Source: an uncultured Victivallales bacterium
GTDB taxonomy: Bacteria; Verrucomicrobiota; Lentisphaeria; Oligosphaerales; JAFGRS01
Length of the DNA stretch: 24,966 nt
NCBI GenBank assembly: GCA_903834675.1
Contig: CAILKC010000485.1
Location: 1 to 24,966, forward strand
Reading direction: 5' to 3'
Shown: in pieces, positions 8,379 to 17,665 of the stretch
How positions within the stretch are numbered: position 1 is the stretch's first letter
How the letters are laid out: each line of letters starts with the position of its first letter
Translations under genes and position numbers: made by a program
The notes under the pieces: generated by a model
Told to the model about the DNA's origin: nothing
Databases searched by the model: none
The model's input: the letters and a program-made list of their open reading frames with translations, nothing else

Positions 8379-10862
8379 ATGAAACTGGTGATCGTGGGTG
8401 GCGTGGCTGGTGGCGCCAGTGCGGCGGCGCGCGCGCGGCGGCTGGATGAGCAGGCCGAGATCGTGATGTTTGAGCGCGGCGAGTTCATCTCCTTCGCCAA
8501 CTGCGGGCTGCCCTACCACCTCAGCGGGGTCATTGCGCAGCGTGAGAGTCTGCTGGTGATGACGCCGGAACGCTTCAGGGCCCGCTTCAATGTCGAGGTG
8601 CGGACGCGGCAGGAGGTGACCGCGATTCAGCGCGACCGCAAGACGGTCACCGTCAAGAAGGTCGAGACCGGCGAGGTCTATGAGGAGCGCTACGACACTC
8701 TGATCCTGGCCACCGGCTCGCGTCCGCTCATTCCCCCGATCCCAGGCGCCGACGATCCGGGGGTGCATACCCTGTGGACCCTGGGCGATATGGACCGCAT
8801 CCTGGCCCGGCTGGAGCAAGGAGTGCGGCGGGCCACCGTCATCGGCGGCGGCTTTATCGGCATCGAGGTGGCGGAGAATCTCAAAGCGCGGGGCCTTGAG
8901 GTGCATCTGGTCGACGTGCTGCCGCATGTCCTGCGCACCCTGGATGCGGAAATGGCGCAGCCCTTGCACCAGGAACTGACCACCAACGGCATCGTGCTGC
9001 ACCTCAGCCAGGCGGCTACGGCCATCGCGAGAACGGCGCCGGACGGCCCCCTGACGGTGGCGCTGCAAGGAGGCGAGCGCCTGGAGACGGACCTGGTCAT
9101 CATGGCGGTCGGAGTACGCCCCAACAGCGAGCTGGCCGCCGCCGCCGGCTTGAACCTCGCCGCTGGCAGGGGCATTGCGGTCGATGCGCACCTGCGCAGC
9201 AGCGATCCCAGCATCCTCGCCGTGGGTGACGCGATCGCGGTCACCGACACGGTCAGCGGCCAGTCGGCCCTGATCCCGCTGGCCGGTCCGGCCAACCGGC
9301 AGGGCCGTATCGCGGCGGAGAACGCCTGCGGACTAGACAGCTGCTACCGCGGCACCCTAGGCACGAGTGTGGTGCAGGTATTCGGCCTGACGGCAGCCAG
9401 TGTCGGCCGCACCGCGGAAGCGCTGGCGGCAACCAAGACGCCCTTCCGTCGAGTCTACCTGCACCCCTTGTCTAACGCTTCCTACTACCCCGGCGCGGAT
9501 GTCCTGCACATGAAGCTGTTGTGTCGCGACGATGGCACCTTGTTGGGGGCCCAGGTGGTGGGCCGCAAGAATGTCGAGAAACAGGTCGACGTGCTGGCCA
9601 CGGCGATGAAGGCCGGCCTGACCGTCTACGACCTCGCCGAACTCGAACTCGCCTATGCGCCGCCCTACGGCTCGGCCAAATCCCCCATCAATGTCGCGGG
9701 TATGGTCGCCGTCAATCTGCTGCGTGGCGACAGCGACGCGGTGTATGCCGACGGACTGCCCAAAGAGGCGGTGCTGCTGGATGTCCGCGAACCGGCCGAA
9801 ACAGACCTCGGCGTGATCCCCGGCGCACAACGGATCCCCCTGGGCCAGTTGCGCCAGCGCCTCGGCGAACTGCCGCGCGACCGGCAGATCGTGGTCTACT
9901 GCAAAGTCGGCCTGCGCGGCTACGTCGCCGAGCGCATCCTCAAACAACAGGGTTTCCGTGCTGCCAATCTCAGTGGTGGCTGGGTGACCTGGAAACACAC
10001 CCACCCAAGCCCCGCCGCACCACCACCGCCCGCCGCACCGCCACCACCCGCCGCACCGCCGCCCGCCGCACCACCACCCGCCCCACCGCCACCACCGCCG
10101 CCCGCCGCGCCGCCTGCCGCACCCGAACGGCGCCTGGATGTGACCGCCATGCAGTGCCCGGGACCCATCGTGCGCCTACGCCAGGAGGTCGACCTTATGC
10201 AGGTTGGCGACGTGCTGGCCGTGAAGGGCGCGCCGTCTTTCAAGAATGACCTGGAAGCTTGGTGCGCCAGCGTCGGGCACGACATCCTGGCATTGTCCGC
10301 GACGCCGACCTGCTTCGAAGCCAAGTTGCGCAAGGGCAGTGCCCCGGGCGCCGCCTGTGCGCTGAACACCGGCGCGGTGCAGGGCGTGCCGGACAGCGCC
10401 ACCTTGGTCGTGTTCAGCAACGACCTGGACAAGGTGATGGCGGCCTTCATTATCGCCACCGGGATGGCCAGCCTGGGCACCAAGGTCAGTATGTTCTTCA
10501 CCTTCTGGGGTCTGAGCGTACTGCGCAAGGACCCGGCGCCGAACTCGGTCAAGGACATCCTCAGCGCCATGTTCGGCTTCATGCTGCCCCGCGGAGCCAA
10601 GCGACTGGCGCTCTCGAAAATGCACATGCTGGGCCTGGGTACGAGGATGATGAAGCTCGTCATGGCCCGCAAGCACGTCAGCACCCTGCCCGAACTCATG
10701 CAACAGGCCCGGGCGCTCGGGGTCAAGTTCGTCGCCTGTGACATGGCCATGGACGTGATGGGACTGCGGCGGGAGGAGCTGGTCGACGAGGTGGACGAGG
10801 TGGTTGGCGTCGGCAGCTTCGCCGCCCTGGCGCGGGCCAGCGGCACCACGCTGTTTATCTGA
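8379..10862 (+). CDS. CoA-disulfide reductase-rhodanese-TusA-DsrE fusion, 827 aa
   Basis: A cytoplasmic flavoprotein expected to reduce CoA disulfide, CoA persulfide or polysulfide and relay sulfane sulfur between its own domains. Domains in order: FAD/NAD(P) pyridine nucleotide-disulfide oxidoreductase with GGVAGG near the N-terminus and a single active cysteine, Cys42, in ANCGLPY, typical of CoA-disulfide reductases; dimerisation domain to about 450; rhodanese with active Cys508 in YCKVGLRG; a 38-residue linker of only Pro and Ala (545-582); a TusA/SirA module with Cys593 in MQCPGP; and a DsrE/DsrF-like module ending at 827 with Cys787 in ACDMAMDVMG. Every catalytic cysteine is retained. 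This domain order is known from other bacteria as an 800-plus-residue fusion; the long Pro/Ala linker is the odd part. It may serve thiol redox balance or sulfur-carrier loading. No other sulfur gene is adjacent. Confidence 0.9.
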   Translation: MKLVIVGGVAGGASAAARARRLDEQAEIVMFERGEFISFANCGLPYHLSGVIAQRESLLVMTPERFRARFNVEVRTRQEVTAIQRDRKTVTVKKVETGEVYEERYDTLILATGSRPLIPPIPGADDPGVHTLWTLGDMDRILARLEQGVRRATVIGGGFIGIEVAENLKARGLEVHLVDVLPHVLRTLDAEMAQPLHQELTTNGIVLHLSQAATAIARTAPDGPLTVALQGGERLETDLVIMAVGVRPNSELAAAAGLNLAAGRGIAVDAHLRSSDPSILAVGDAIAVTDTVSGQSALIPLAGPANRQGRIAAENACGLDSCYRGTLGTSVVQVFGLTAASVGRTAEALAATKTPFRRVYLHPLSNASYYPGADVLHMKLLCRDDGTLLGAQVVGRKNVEKQVDVLATAMKAGLTVYDLAELELAYAPPYGSAKSPINVAGMVAVNLLRGDSDAVYADGLPKEAVLLDVREPAETDLGVIPGAQRIPLGQLRQRLGELPRDRQIVVYCKVGLRGYVAERILKQQGFRAANLSGGWVTWKHTHPSPAAPPPPAAPPPPAAPPPAAPPPAPPPPPPPAAPPAAPERRLDVTAMQCPGPIVRLRQEVDLMQVGDVLAVKGAPSFKNDLEAWCASVGHDILALSATPTCFEAKLRKGSAPGAACALNTGAVQGVPDSATLVVFSNDLDKVMAAFIIATGMASLGTKVSMFFTFWGLSVLRKDPAPNSVKDILSAMFGFMLPRGAKRLALSKMHMLGLGTRMMKLVMARKHVSTLPELMQQARALGVKFVACDMAMDVMGLRREELVDEVDEVVGVGSFAALARASGTTLFI
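10011..10124 (+). repeat. GC-rich simple repeat encoding a Pro/Ala linker
   Basis: Runs of CCACCGCC/GCACCGCCG units encode residues 545-582 of the fusion, entirely proline and alanine in PPPPAA-like blocks. The frame stays open through it and the downstream TusA motif is intact. Such slippage-prone DNA probably varies in length between strains. Confidence 0.85.
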
Positions 10863-10864
10863 GG

Positions 10865-10977
10865 GTAACTGCTCAGGTTACAACTCAGGTGCATTTCCCT
10901 GCCCCAACGGGGCTGTGGCTTGGCACCCTGACCCGACCCCGTTGGGGCAGGATACGCAGTTGCACCTGAGTAGTTAC
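10865..10977. repeat. Long imperfect palindrome after the redox fusion
   Basis: Nested inverted repeats: GTAACT (10865-10870) with AGTTAC (10972-10977); CTCAGGTGCA (10884-10893) with TGCACCTGAG (10961-10970); CTGCCCCAACGGGG (10899-10912) with CCCCGTTGGGGCAG (10937-10950). The left arm carries the CTCAGGT motif twice (about 10872 and 10884). It begins three bases after the stop codon and could fold as a large RNA hairpin marking the transcript end, although no T-run follows. Confidence 0.7.
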
Positions 10978-11046
10978 ATCTGAGGAAGCTCTTGCAGAAC
11001 CCCCGAGTGATCCGCCGCGGCAAGCATTTGTCGGTGCCTGTTTGTC

Positions 11047-11306
11047 GACCTGTGCAATAAGGGAGTCCGCCTGGAGCGCTGAAGGCGCGCGGCCATACCA
11101 GCCCAGGGCAACGCCCTGGGAATAGGATAGTTATGGATTTGATCCCTGTAGGGGCGAGCTATCTGCCGTAGGTTCGCGCTGAGGTCGCATAGGCCGCCCC
11201 TTCAGGGCTCAATCCGCGCTGTGGACGGGTACCCAGGGCGTTGCTCTGAGCGCCCAAAGCGCCCCTTCGGGGCTGAATACCTCGGCCCATCCTTATTGCA
11301 CAGGTC
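11047..11306. mobile_element. MITE-like 260-bp element with 16-bp terminal inverted repeats
   Basis: GACCTGTGCAATAAGG (11047-11062) and CCTTATTGCACAGGTC (11291-11306) are perfect reverse complements. The 228 bases between hold no gene but several hairpins: CCCAGGGC-aac-GCCCTGGG (11102-11120), GCCCCTTCAGGGC near 11196, and a CCCAGGGC...GCCCCTTCGGGGCTGAA composite (11232-11277) matching the cluster at the left end of the window. Flanking bases show no obvious target-site duplication. Either a non-autonomous mobile element or a large dispersed palindromic repeat. Confidence 0.5.
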
Positions 11307-11348
11307 ACCAAATCTGGCAGGCGTCTGCAAGACTCGCCTGCCGCCCTG

Positions 11349-11394
11349 GAGCCCGCGATGCCCGGCCCCTTGCGGGCGGGTTCGCGGTATCCGC
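11349..11394 (+). repeat. Solo copy of the 56-bp hairpin repeat
   Basis: This 46-base sequence starts GAGCCCGCGATG and ends GGTTCGCGGTATCCGC, as do all units of the array at 17410-17632. Its centre differs at five of 27 positions but can still fold: CCGCGA pairs with TCGCGG, CCC with GGG and GCCC with GGGC. One inner pair has switched from G-C in the array to C-G here. The remaining bases to 11473 show nothing recognisable. Confidence 0.7.
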
Positions 11395-11473
11395 AGTCTG
11401 CAATCCCTGGCTGTGAGAAAATGCGGGCCGACGGAATTGATGTCGTTGGTGGCGGCGATTTCTTTACAGCTTC

Positions 11474-12604
11474 TCAGACGCAGCCCGTGTAGCGCCGGAA
11501 CGCCGACAAGCGGTGAAACACCATGCGGTTGGCATCGTGGAAGTTGTGGGCACCGCGGTAGGCGGTGCGGACGAGATAGATCAGGTCCTCGCCATCGAAC
11601 TGCCAATCGACGTACTGAAACCCGGTCAGCTTCAGGGAGAGGTCCCAGGGCAAGCCGGTATCATCTTCGAGCAGGCGGGCGACGACGCGCCATGAGCGCA
11701 GGTCGTCCGAGACCGCCAGGGAGAGGACATTGCGCTGGGCCGGGGCGCCGGGGTCGGTGTTGTTGTTGCAGAGCGTCAGATAGCGACCACTGAGCGGATC
11801 GCGCCGGATGGTAAACTTGGTCATGCCGCCGGGGAAGTCGATGAAGCCGCTGCTGGGGTCGAAGGCGAGGCTTCGGCCGTGGTCCAGGATGCGCACCATG
11901 GCCGCCTTGTCGGCCAGGGGGGCCGAGTGGAAGCGCAGGATGTTCCACAGCCCGCCCTGCGGATCGGCAACGACGTTGCCCTCGAGCCAGCCGGGGCACG
12001 CGAGTTTCGGCCAGGAAGCCGGCAACCAGCCGGGGTCAAAGGCGAGGGGCGGAGTCATGGTCCAGTGGCGGGCGTCGAGCAGATCGGCAGCTTCCGGGGC
12101 GGACAGCACCACACTCTTGAAGCCGCGACCCCAGACCGCGTTCTCGCAGTCCTCGAAAGCTCGGTAGAGGCGCCCGTTCCAGCAGAGCACCGGCATCGGG
12201 GCGCAATGATAGTTCGGGTTCTCATGGTAATAGCCGCCCCGAAAAAGCAACCCGGTACGGTCGTCGGCGGGGTGCGTCCAGGTGAAGCCACTGTCGTCAC
12301 TGCGACGGATGACGATCGAGCCATACTGCTGGCTGACGCCGAACAGGTAGAGCGCGCCGCGATGGACAAACAGGCTGCTCCAGTACGCATTCATCACGTG
12401 GGTGATACGGGTCCATGACCGCCCCTCGTCCGACGAACGGTAGAGGCTCAGCAGGGCCTCTTCGCGCTCGTGATTGCGCGGGCAGCCTGGACCGAAATAG
12501 TCATGCGAGGCAACCAAGGCCCCATCCGGAGCCCGTACCAGCGCCGGACTGCCCAGATAAGTCCGCGTTCGCTCAGGCTGAAAGGTGACCTCAACACCGT
12601 GCAT
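11474..12604 (-). CDS. BNR/Asp-box sialidase-fold protein, 376 aa
   Basis: A six-bladed beta-propeller of the sialidase superfamily; substrate unknown. Asp-box motifs (S-x-D-x-G-x-x-W) are clear at residues 57-64 (SSDEGRSW) and 102-109 (SDDSGFTW), and a degenerate one, SDDLRSW, at 299-305. A conserved-looking tail, YRGAHNFHDANRMVFHRL, ends the protein. There is no signal peptide, so it is probably cytoplasmic. The catalytic arginine triad of true GH33 sialidases cannot be confirmed by eye, so exo-sialidase activity is not claimed; these propellers also occur in uncharacterised sugar-active enzymes. The frame opens ten codons earlier, but the ATG at 12604 has a strong ribosome site. It is divergent from the phosphodiesterase gene across a 257-base gap. 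Confidence 0.82.
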   Translation of the reverse strand: MHGVEVTFQPERTRTYLGSPALVRAPDGALVASHDYFGPGCPRNHEREEALLSLYRSSDEGRSWTRITHVMNAYWSSLFVHRGALYLFGVSQQYGSIVIRRSDDSGFTWTHPADDRTGLLFRGGYYHENPNYHCAPMPVLCWNGRLYRAFEDCENAVWGRGFKSVVLSAPEAADLLDARHWTMTPPLAFDPGWLPASWPKLACPGWLEGNVVADPQGGLWNILRFHSAPLADKAAMVRILDHGRSLAFDPSSGFIDFPGGMTKFTIRRDPLSGRYLTLCNNNTDPGAPAQRNVLSLAVSDDLRSWRVVARLLEDDTGLPWDLSLKLTGFQYVDWQFDGEDLIYLVRTAYRGAHNFHDANRMVFHRLSAFRRYTGCV

Positions 12605-12613
12605 GCGTCTGCT

Positions 12614-12619
12614 CCTCCT
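12614..12619 (-). promoter_or_regulatory. Shine-Dalgarno fixing the sialidase-like start
   Basis: On the minus strand AGGAGG lies nine bases before the ATG at 12604. The longer frame beginning at 12634 would add an Arg-rich decapeptide encoded over this site and is less likely. Confidence 0.75.
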
Positions 12620-12861
12620 GCCGCCGGAGCGCACGCACCGCCGCGGTCGCGAGAGGGCGACTCGTCAGTGTGAACGGGCCCGACGGCTTGGCCATGCGGC
12701 CCGCCGGGCGGCACCGGCTGTCACCATAGCACGGGGGCGCCTCGCCCGCACGGGCTGGCTCGAACGGGGCCTGGCGTGGCGGCTGACGCCACCTACATTA
12801 GGTCTGCGTCGGGTAGGATAAGAGCTTGGCACCACCACGTGCCCAAGACGGGATGTACACC
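12620..12861. other. Divergent intergenic region
   Basis: Together with the ribosome site this separates the sialidase-like gene (leftward) from the phosphodiesterase gene (rightward) and must hold promoters for both. I could not find convincing -35/-10 pairs or a clear operator palindrome. No small gene is supported. Confidence 0.4.
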
Positions 12862-13599
12862 ATGGCAACTCCCCTGCGGGACATCATCATCGAGGCACAC
12901 CGGGGCTCCAGCACGGATTGCCCCGAGAATACGATGGCGGCCTTCCGCCGCGCCGTCGACCTGGGCGCCCCCTCCATCGAGCTGGACATCCACGAGTCGC
13001 GCGACGGCGAACTCGTCGTCATGCACGACTCCACCGTGGACCGCACCACCGACGGCAAGGGCGCCATCGCCGAGCTGACGGTCAGTGCCTTGCGTCGGCT
13101 GGATTGCGGGCGCTGGAAAGGCGAGACGTTCGCGGGCGAACGGGTTCCCACCCTCGAGGAAGTTCTAGCTTTTGTCACGCCCAGGAACGTCCGCCTCAAC
13201 GTCGAGGTCAAAGCCTTCGCTTCCGGCAGCGCGGCGCCGCAGCGGCTGGTCGAGTTATTGCGCCGCTATGGGCCCGCCGTCGGGCCTCATCTGGTCTCCT
13301 CTTTCGCTGAGGCGGCGCTGTTACGTGTTCGGGCAGCGGATGGGGCGGTGCCGCTGGCCATCCTGGGCAACGGGCCGGAGATACTGCCGGTCGCTCGTCG
13401 GCAGCGCTTCGGCTGGCTGAATGCGGCCTTTGAGACCGTCTCCGCCGAGCTGGTGGCCGCGGCCCAGGCGGACGGCATTCGGGTGATGATCTGGACGATG
13501 GACCAGCCCGAGCTGCTGGCCCACTACGCCGGGCTCGGCGTGAGTAAGGTATGCACGAACTGTCCGGCGCTACTCCTTCAGGCCCTCAAGCAGGGGTGA
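12862..13599 (+). CDS. Glycerophosphodiester phosphodiesterase
   Basis: Hydrolyses glycerophosphodiesters from phospholipid turnover to glycerol-3-phosphate and an alcohol. The TIM-barrel GDPD signature is complete: HRG at 13-15, PENT at 21-24, the metal-binding pair E-L-D at 40-42, the second catalytic histidine in VMHD (His55) and the later NVEVK glutamate. The 245-residue length fits the compact cytoplasmic UgpQ-like class, and no signal peptide is seen. I chose the ATG at 12862, preceded by GGGA at eight bases and directly followed by the first barrel strand. In-frame alternatives are ATG 12853 and TTG 12826. The stop lies seven bases before the Lon start, so the two are probably co-transcribed and perhaps translationally coupled, an uncommon pairing. 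Confidence 0.9.
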   Translation: MATPLRDIIIEAHRGSSTDCPENTMAAFRRAVDLGAPSIELDIHESRDGELVVMHDSTVDRTTDGKGAIAELTVSALRRLDCGRWKGETFAGERVPTLEEVLAFVTPRNVRLNVEVKAFASGSAAPQRLVELLRRYGPAVGPHLVSSFAEAALLRVRAADGAVPLAILGNGPEILPVARRQRFGWLNAAFETVSAELVAAAQADGIRVMIWTMDQPELLAHYAGLGVSKVCTNCPALLLQALKQG

Positions 13600-13606
13600 T
13601 CATACG

Positions 13607-16054
<2,448 letters not shown>

Positions 16055-16063
16055 ACCGGACCC

Positions 16064-16093
16064 GGCGGGCTGCCATTCCGGGGACAGCCCGCC
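16064..16093 (+). terminator. Possible terminator hairpin after lon
   Basis: GGCGGGCTG (16064-16072) pairs perfectly with CAGCCCGCC (16085-16093) around a 12-base loop, starting nine bases after the lon stop. Only a weak CGCAATTTC tail follows rather than a T-run, so termination may be partial and the fucosidase gene may receive read-through. Confidence 0.5.
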
Positions 16094-16116
16094 CGCAATT
16101 TCATGACCCAGCAGCG

Positions 16117-16123
16117 AGGAGGA
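16117..16123 (+). promoter_or_regulatory. Shine-Dalgarno supporting a GTG start
   Basis: AGGAGGA lies seven bases before the GTG at 16131. The nearby ATG at 16103 is in another frame, so the GTG is the start of the fucosidase gene. Confidence 0.8.
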
Positions 16124-16130
16124 TCTCCAG

Positions 16131-17411
16131 GTGAGCACCGAACCGTACCTGCCCAGCACCCTGCCCACGCCCCGCCAACTCGAGTACCAGGACTGGGAGA
16201 TGGGCGTCTTCTTCCATTTCGGTATCCGCAGCTTCTACGAAGGCCACCGGGACTGGGACGGCAAGCCCATGCCGCCCGAGGGCTTCCGCCCGGCCGGGCT
16301 CAACTGCGACCAGTGGATCGTCGACGCCAAACGCGCCGGCATGCGCTATGCCGTCCTGGTCTGCAAGCACCACGATGGTTTCGCCAACTGGCCTTCAAAG
16401 TCCTCCACCTACAGCGTCGCGCAGACGCCTTGGAAGGACGGTAAGGGCGACGTGGTGCGCGAATTCACCGACGCCTGTCGCCGCCACGGCCTGAAGATTG
16501 GGCTCTACTACTCGCCCGCCGAGTGGGGCAGCGCGGTGTTCAAGGACGAGAAGGCCTACGATCAGCACTTCCTCAACCAGATCGGTGAATTGCTCAACGA
16601 CTACGGCCAGATCGACATCCTCTGGTTTGATGGCTGCGGCTCGGAGAAGCACACCTACGACTGGCCGCGCATCGTGCGCGAAATCCGCCGCCTGCAGACC
16701 AACCTACTCATCTTCAGCATGGGCGACCCCGACTTCCGCTGGGTCGGCAACGAGGCCGGCATCGCTGACCTGCCGACCTGGAACACCGCCATGGGCATCC
16801 GGCTGTCCGTCAACACCGAGGGCGATCAGGCAGTCGGCAACCGCCCACTCTGGCTCCCCGCCGAGTGCGACTGCATGATGCGCTGGCACTGCTGGTTCTA
16901 CGAGGAAGCCGATGTCGACACGGTCAAGCCGGTCGAGGAACTCATGGGCCTCTACGAGCTCTCCGTCGGCCGCGGCGCCAATCTCCTCATCAACATCGGA
17001 CCTGACCGTCGCGGCCTGCTCCCCGACGCCGACCGCGAGGCGCTGCTGGCCTTCGGCGGCGAAGTGCGGCGGCGTTTTGGCCAGCCCTTCGCCCGTCTCG
17101 GCGATGGCAAGGCCACCGCGACCGGCTGGGAGTACACCGCCAAGGACCCCTTCTACCTCGATCACATCATCCTCCAGGAGGACTTGGCCCTGGGCGAGGC
17201 CATCCGCCGCTTTGCCATCCGTATCCAGACCGGCATCAGCGGCAGAATGGTGACCCTCTACGAGGGCCGCAACATCGGCCACAAGGTCATTTGCCGCATC
17301 CCCCTCATTGCCTGCCGGAAGGTGGTCGTCGACATCCTCGAGGCCGACCGCCCCGCGACCCTCCGCCAGGTCACCCTGCACAACACCACCGGCCTCGTAC
17401 ACCAGCACTGA
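16131..17411 (+). CDS. GH29-family alpha-L-fucosidase, 426 aa
   Basis: Expected to release L-fucose from fucosylated oligosaccharides by a retaining mechanism. The TIM-barrel signature is clear: MGVFFHFGI near the N-terminus, CKHHDGFANW with His80-His81 shaping the substrate pocket, GLYYSPAEW, and DILWFDG with nucleophile Asp167. GANLLINIGPDRRG closes the barrel. A short beta-rich C-terminal domain follows. The acid/base residue is not conserved within GH29 and is not assigned. There is no signal peptide, so it probably acts in the cytoplasm on imported oligosaccharides; the convergent MFS carrier and the ABC transporter are plausible suppliers. Its stop codon overlaps the first base pair of the downstream repeat array, which probably forms its transcript end. 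It could be a GH29-like enzyme with another deoxysugar specificity. Confidence 0.9.
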   Translation: MSTEPYLPSTLPTPRQLEYQDWEMGVFFHFGIRSFYEGHRDWDGKPMPPEGFRPAGLNCDQWIVDAKRAGMRYAVLVCKHHDGFANWPSKSSTYSVAQTPWKDGKGDVVREFTDACRRHGLKIGLYYSPAEWGSAVFKDEKAYDQHFLNQIGELLNDYGQIDILWFDGCGSEKHTYDWPRIVREIRRLQTNLLIFSMGDPDFRWVGNEAGIADLPTWNTAMGIRLSVNTEGDQAVGNRPLWLPAECDCMMRWHCWFYEEADVDTVKPVEELMGLYELSVGRGANLLINIGPDRRGLLPDADREALLAFGGEVRRRFGQPFARLGDGKATATGWEYTAKDPFYLDHIILQEDLALGEAIRRFAIRIQTGISGRMVTLYEGRNIGHKVICRIPLIACRKVVVDILEADRPATLRQVTLHNTTGLVHQH

Positions 17412-17632
17412 GCCCGCGATGCCGAGCCCGTTTCGGGCCGGTTCGCGGTATCCGCCGTGGGCTCTGGAGCCCGCGATGCCGAGCCCGTTTCGGGTCGGTT
17501 CGCGGTATCCGCCTTGGCTCTGGAGCCCGCGATGCCGAGCCCGTTTCGGGCCGGTTCGCGGTATCTGCCGTGGCCCTGGAGCCCGCGATGCCGAGCCCGT
17601 TTCGGGCCGGTTCGCGGTATCCGCCGTGGCCC
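17410..17632. repeat. Four-unit 56-57-bp tandem hairpin array
   Basis: Units begin at 17410, 17467, 17523 and 17579 (periods 57, 56, 56) and differ at only a few bases. Each starts GAGCCCGCGATG and folds as CCGCGA-tg-CCG-a-GCCCG-ttt-CGGGC-CGG-t-TCGCGG. Unit 1 overlaps the fucosidase stop codon. The array lies between two convergent genes and could act as a bidirectional terminator or transcript-stabilising element. A related solo unit is at 11349-11394. The units have no unique spacers, so this is not CRISPR. Confidence 0.9.
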
Positions 17633-17665
17633 CGGCACGCCGTCGACCCCGGGCCGCGCCTGAGC

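Noticed and set aside
10011..10124. Pro/Ala tract as a frameshift or a boundary between two separate genes
   Set aside because: The frame is open throughout, with no stop, start or ribosome site, and the downstream TusA motif is in frame.
11221..11793. 190-residue plus-strand frame across the repeat island and sialidase-like gene
   Set aside because: It runs through the inverted-repeat element and opposite a well-supported gene, with an Arg/Gly/Cys-rich random-looking translation.
17410..17632. Tandem array considered as a CRISPR array
   Set aside because: The whole 56-bp unit is repeated without unique spacers, there are no cas genes, and unit 1 overlaps a stop codon.
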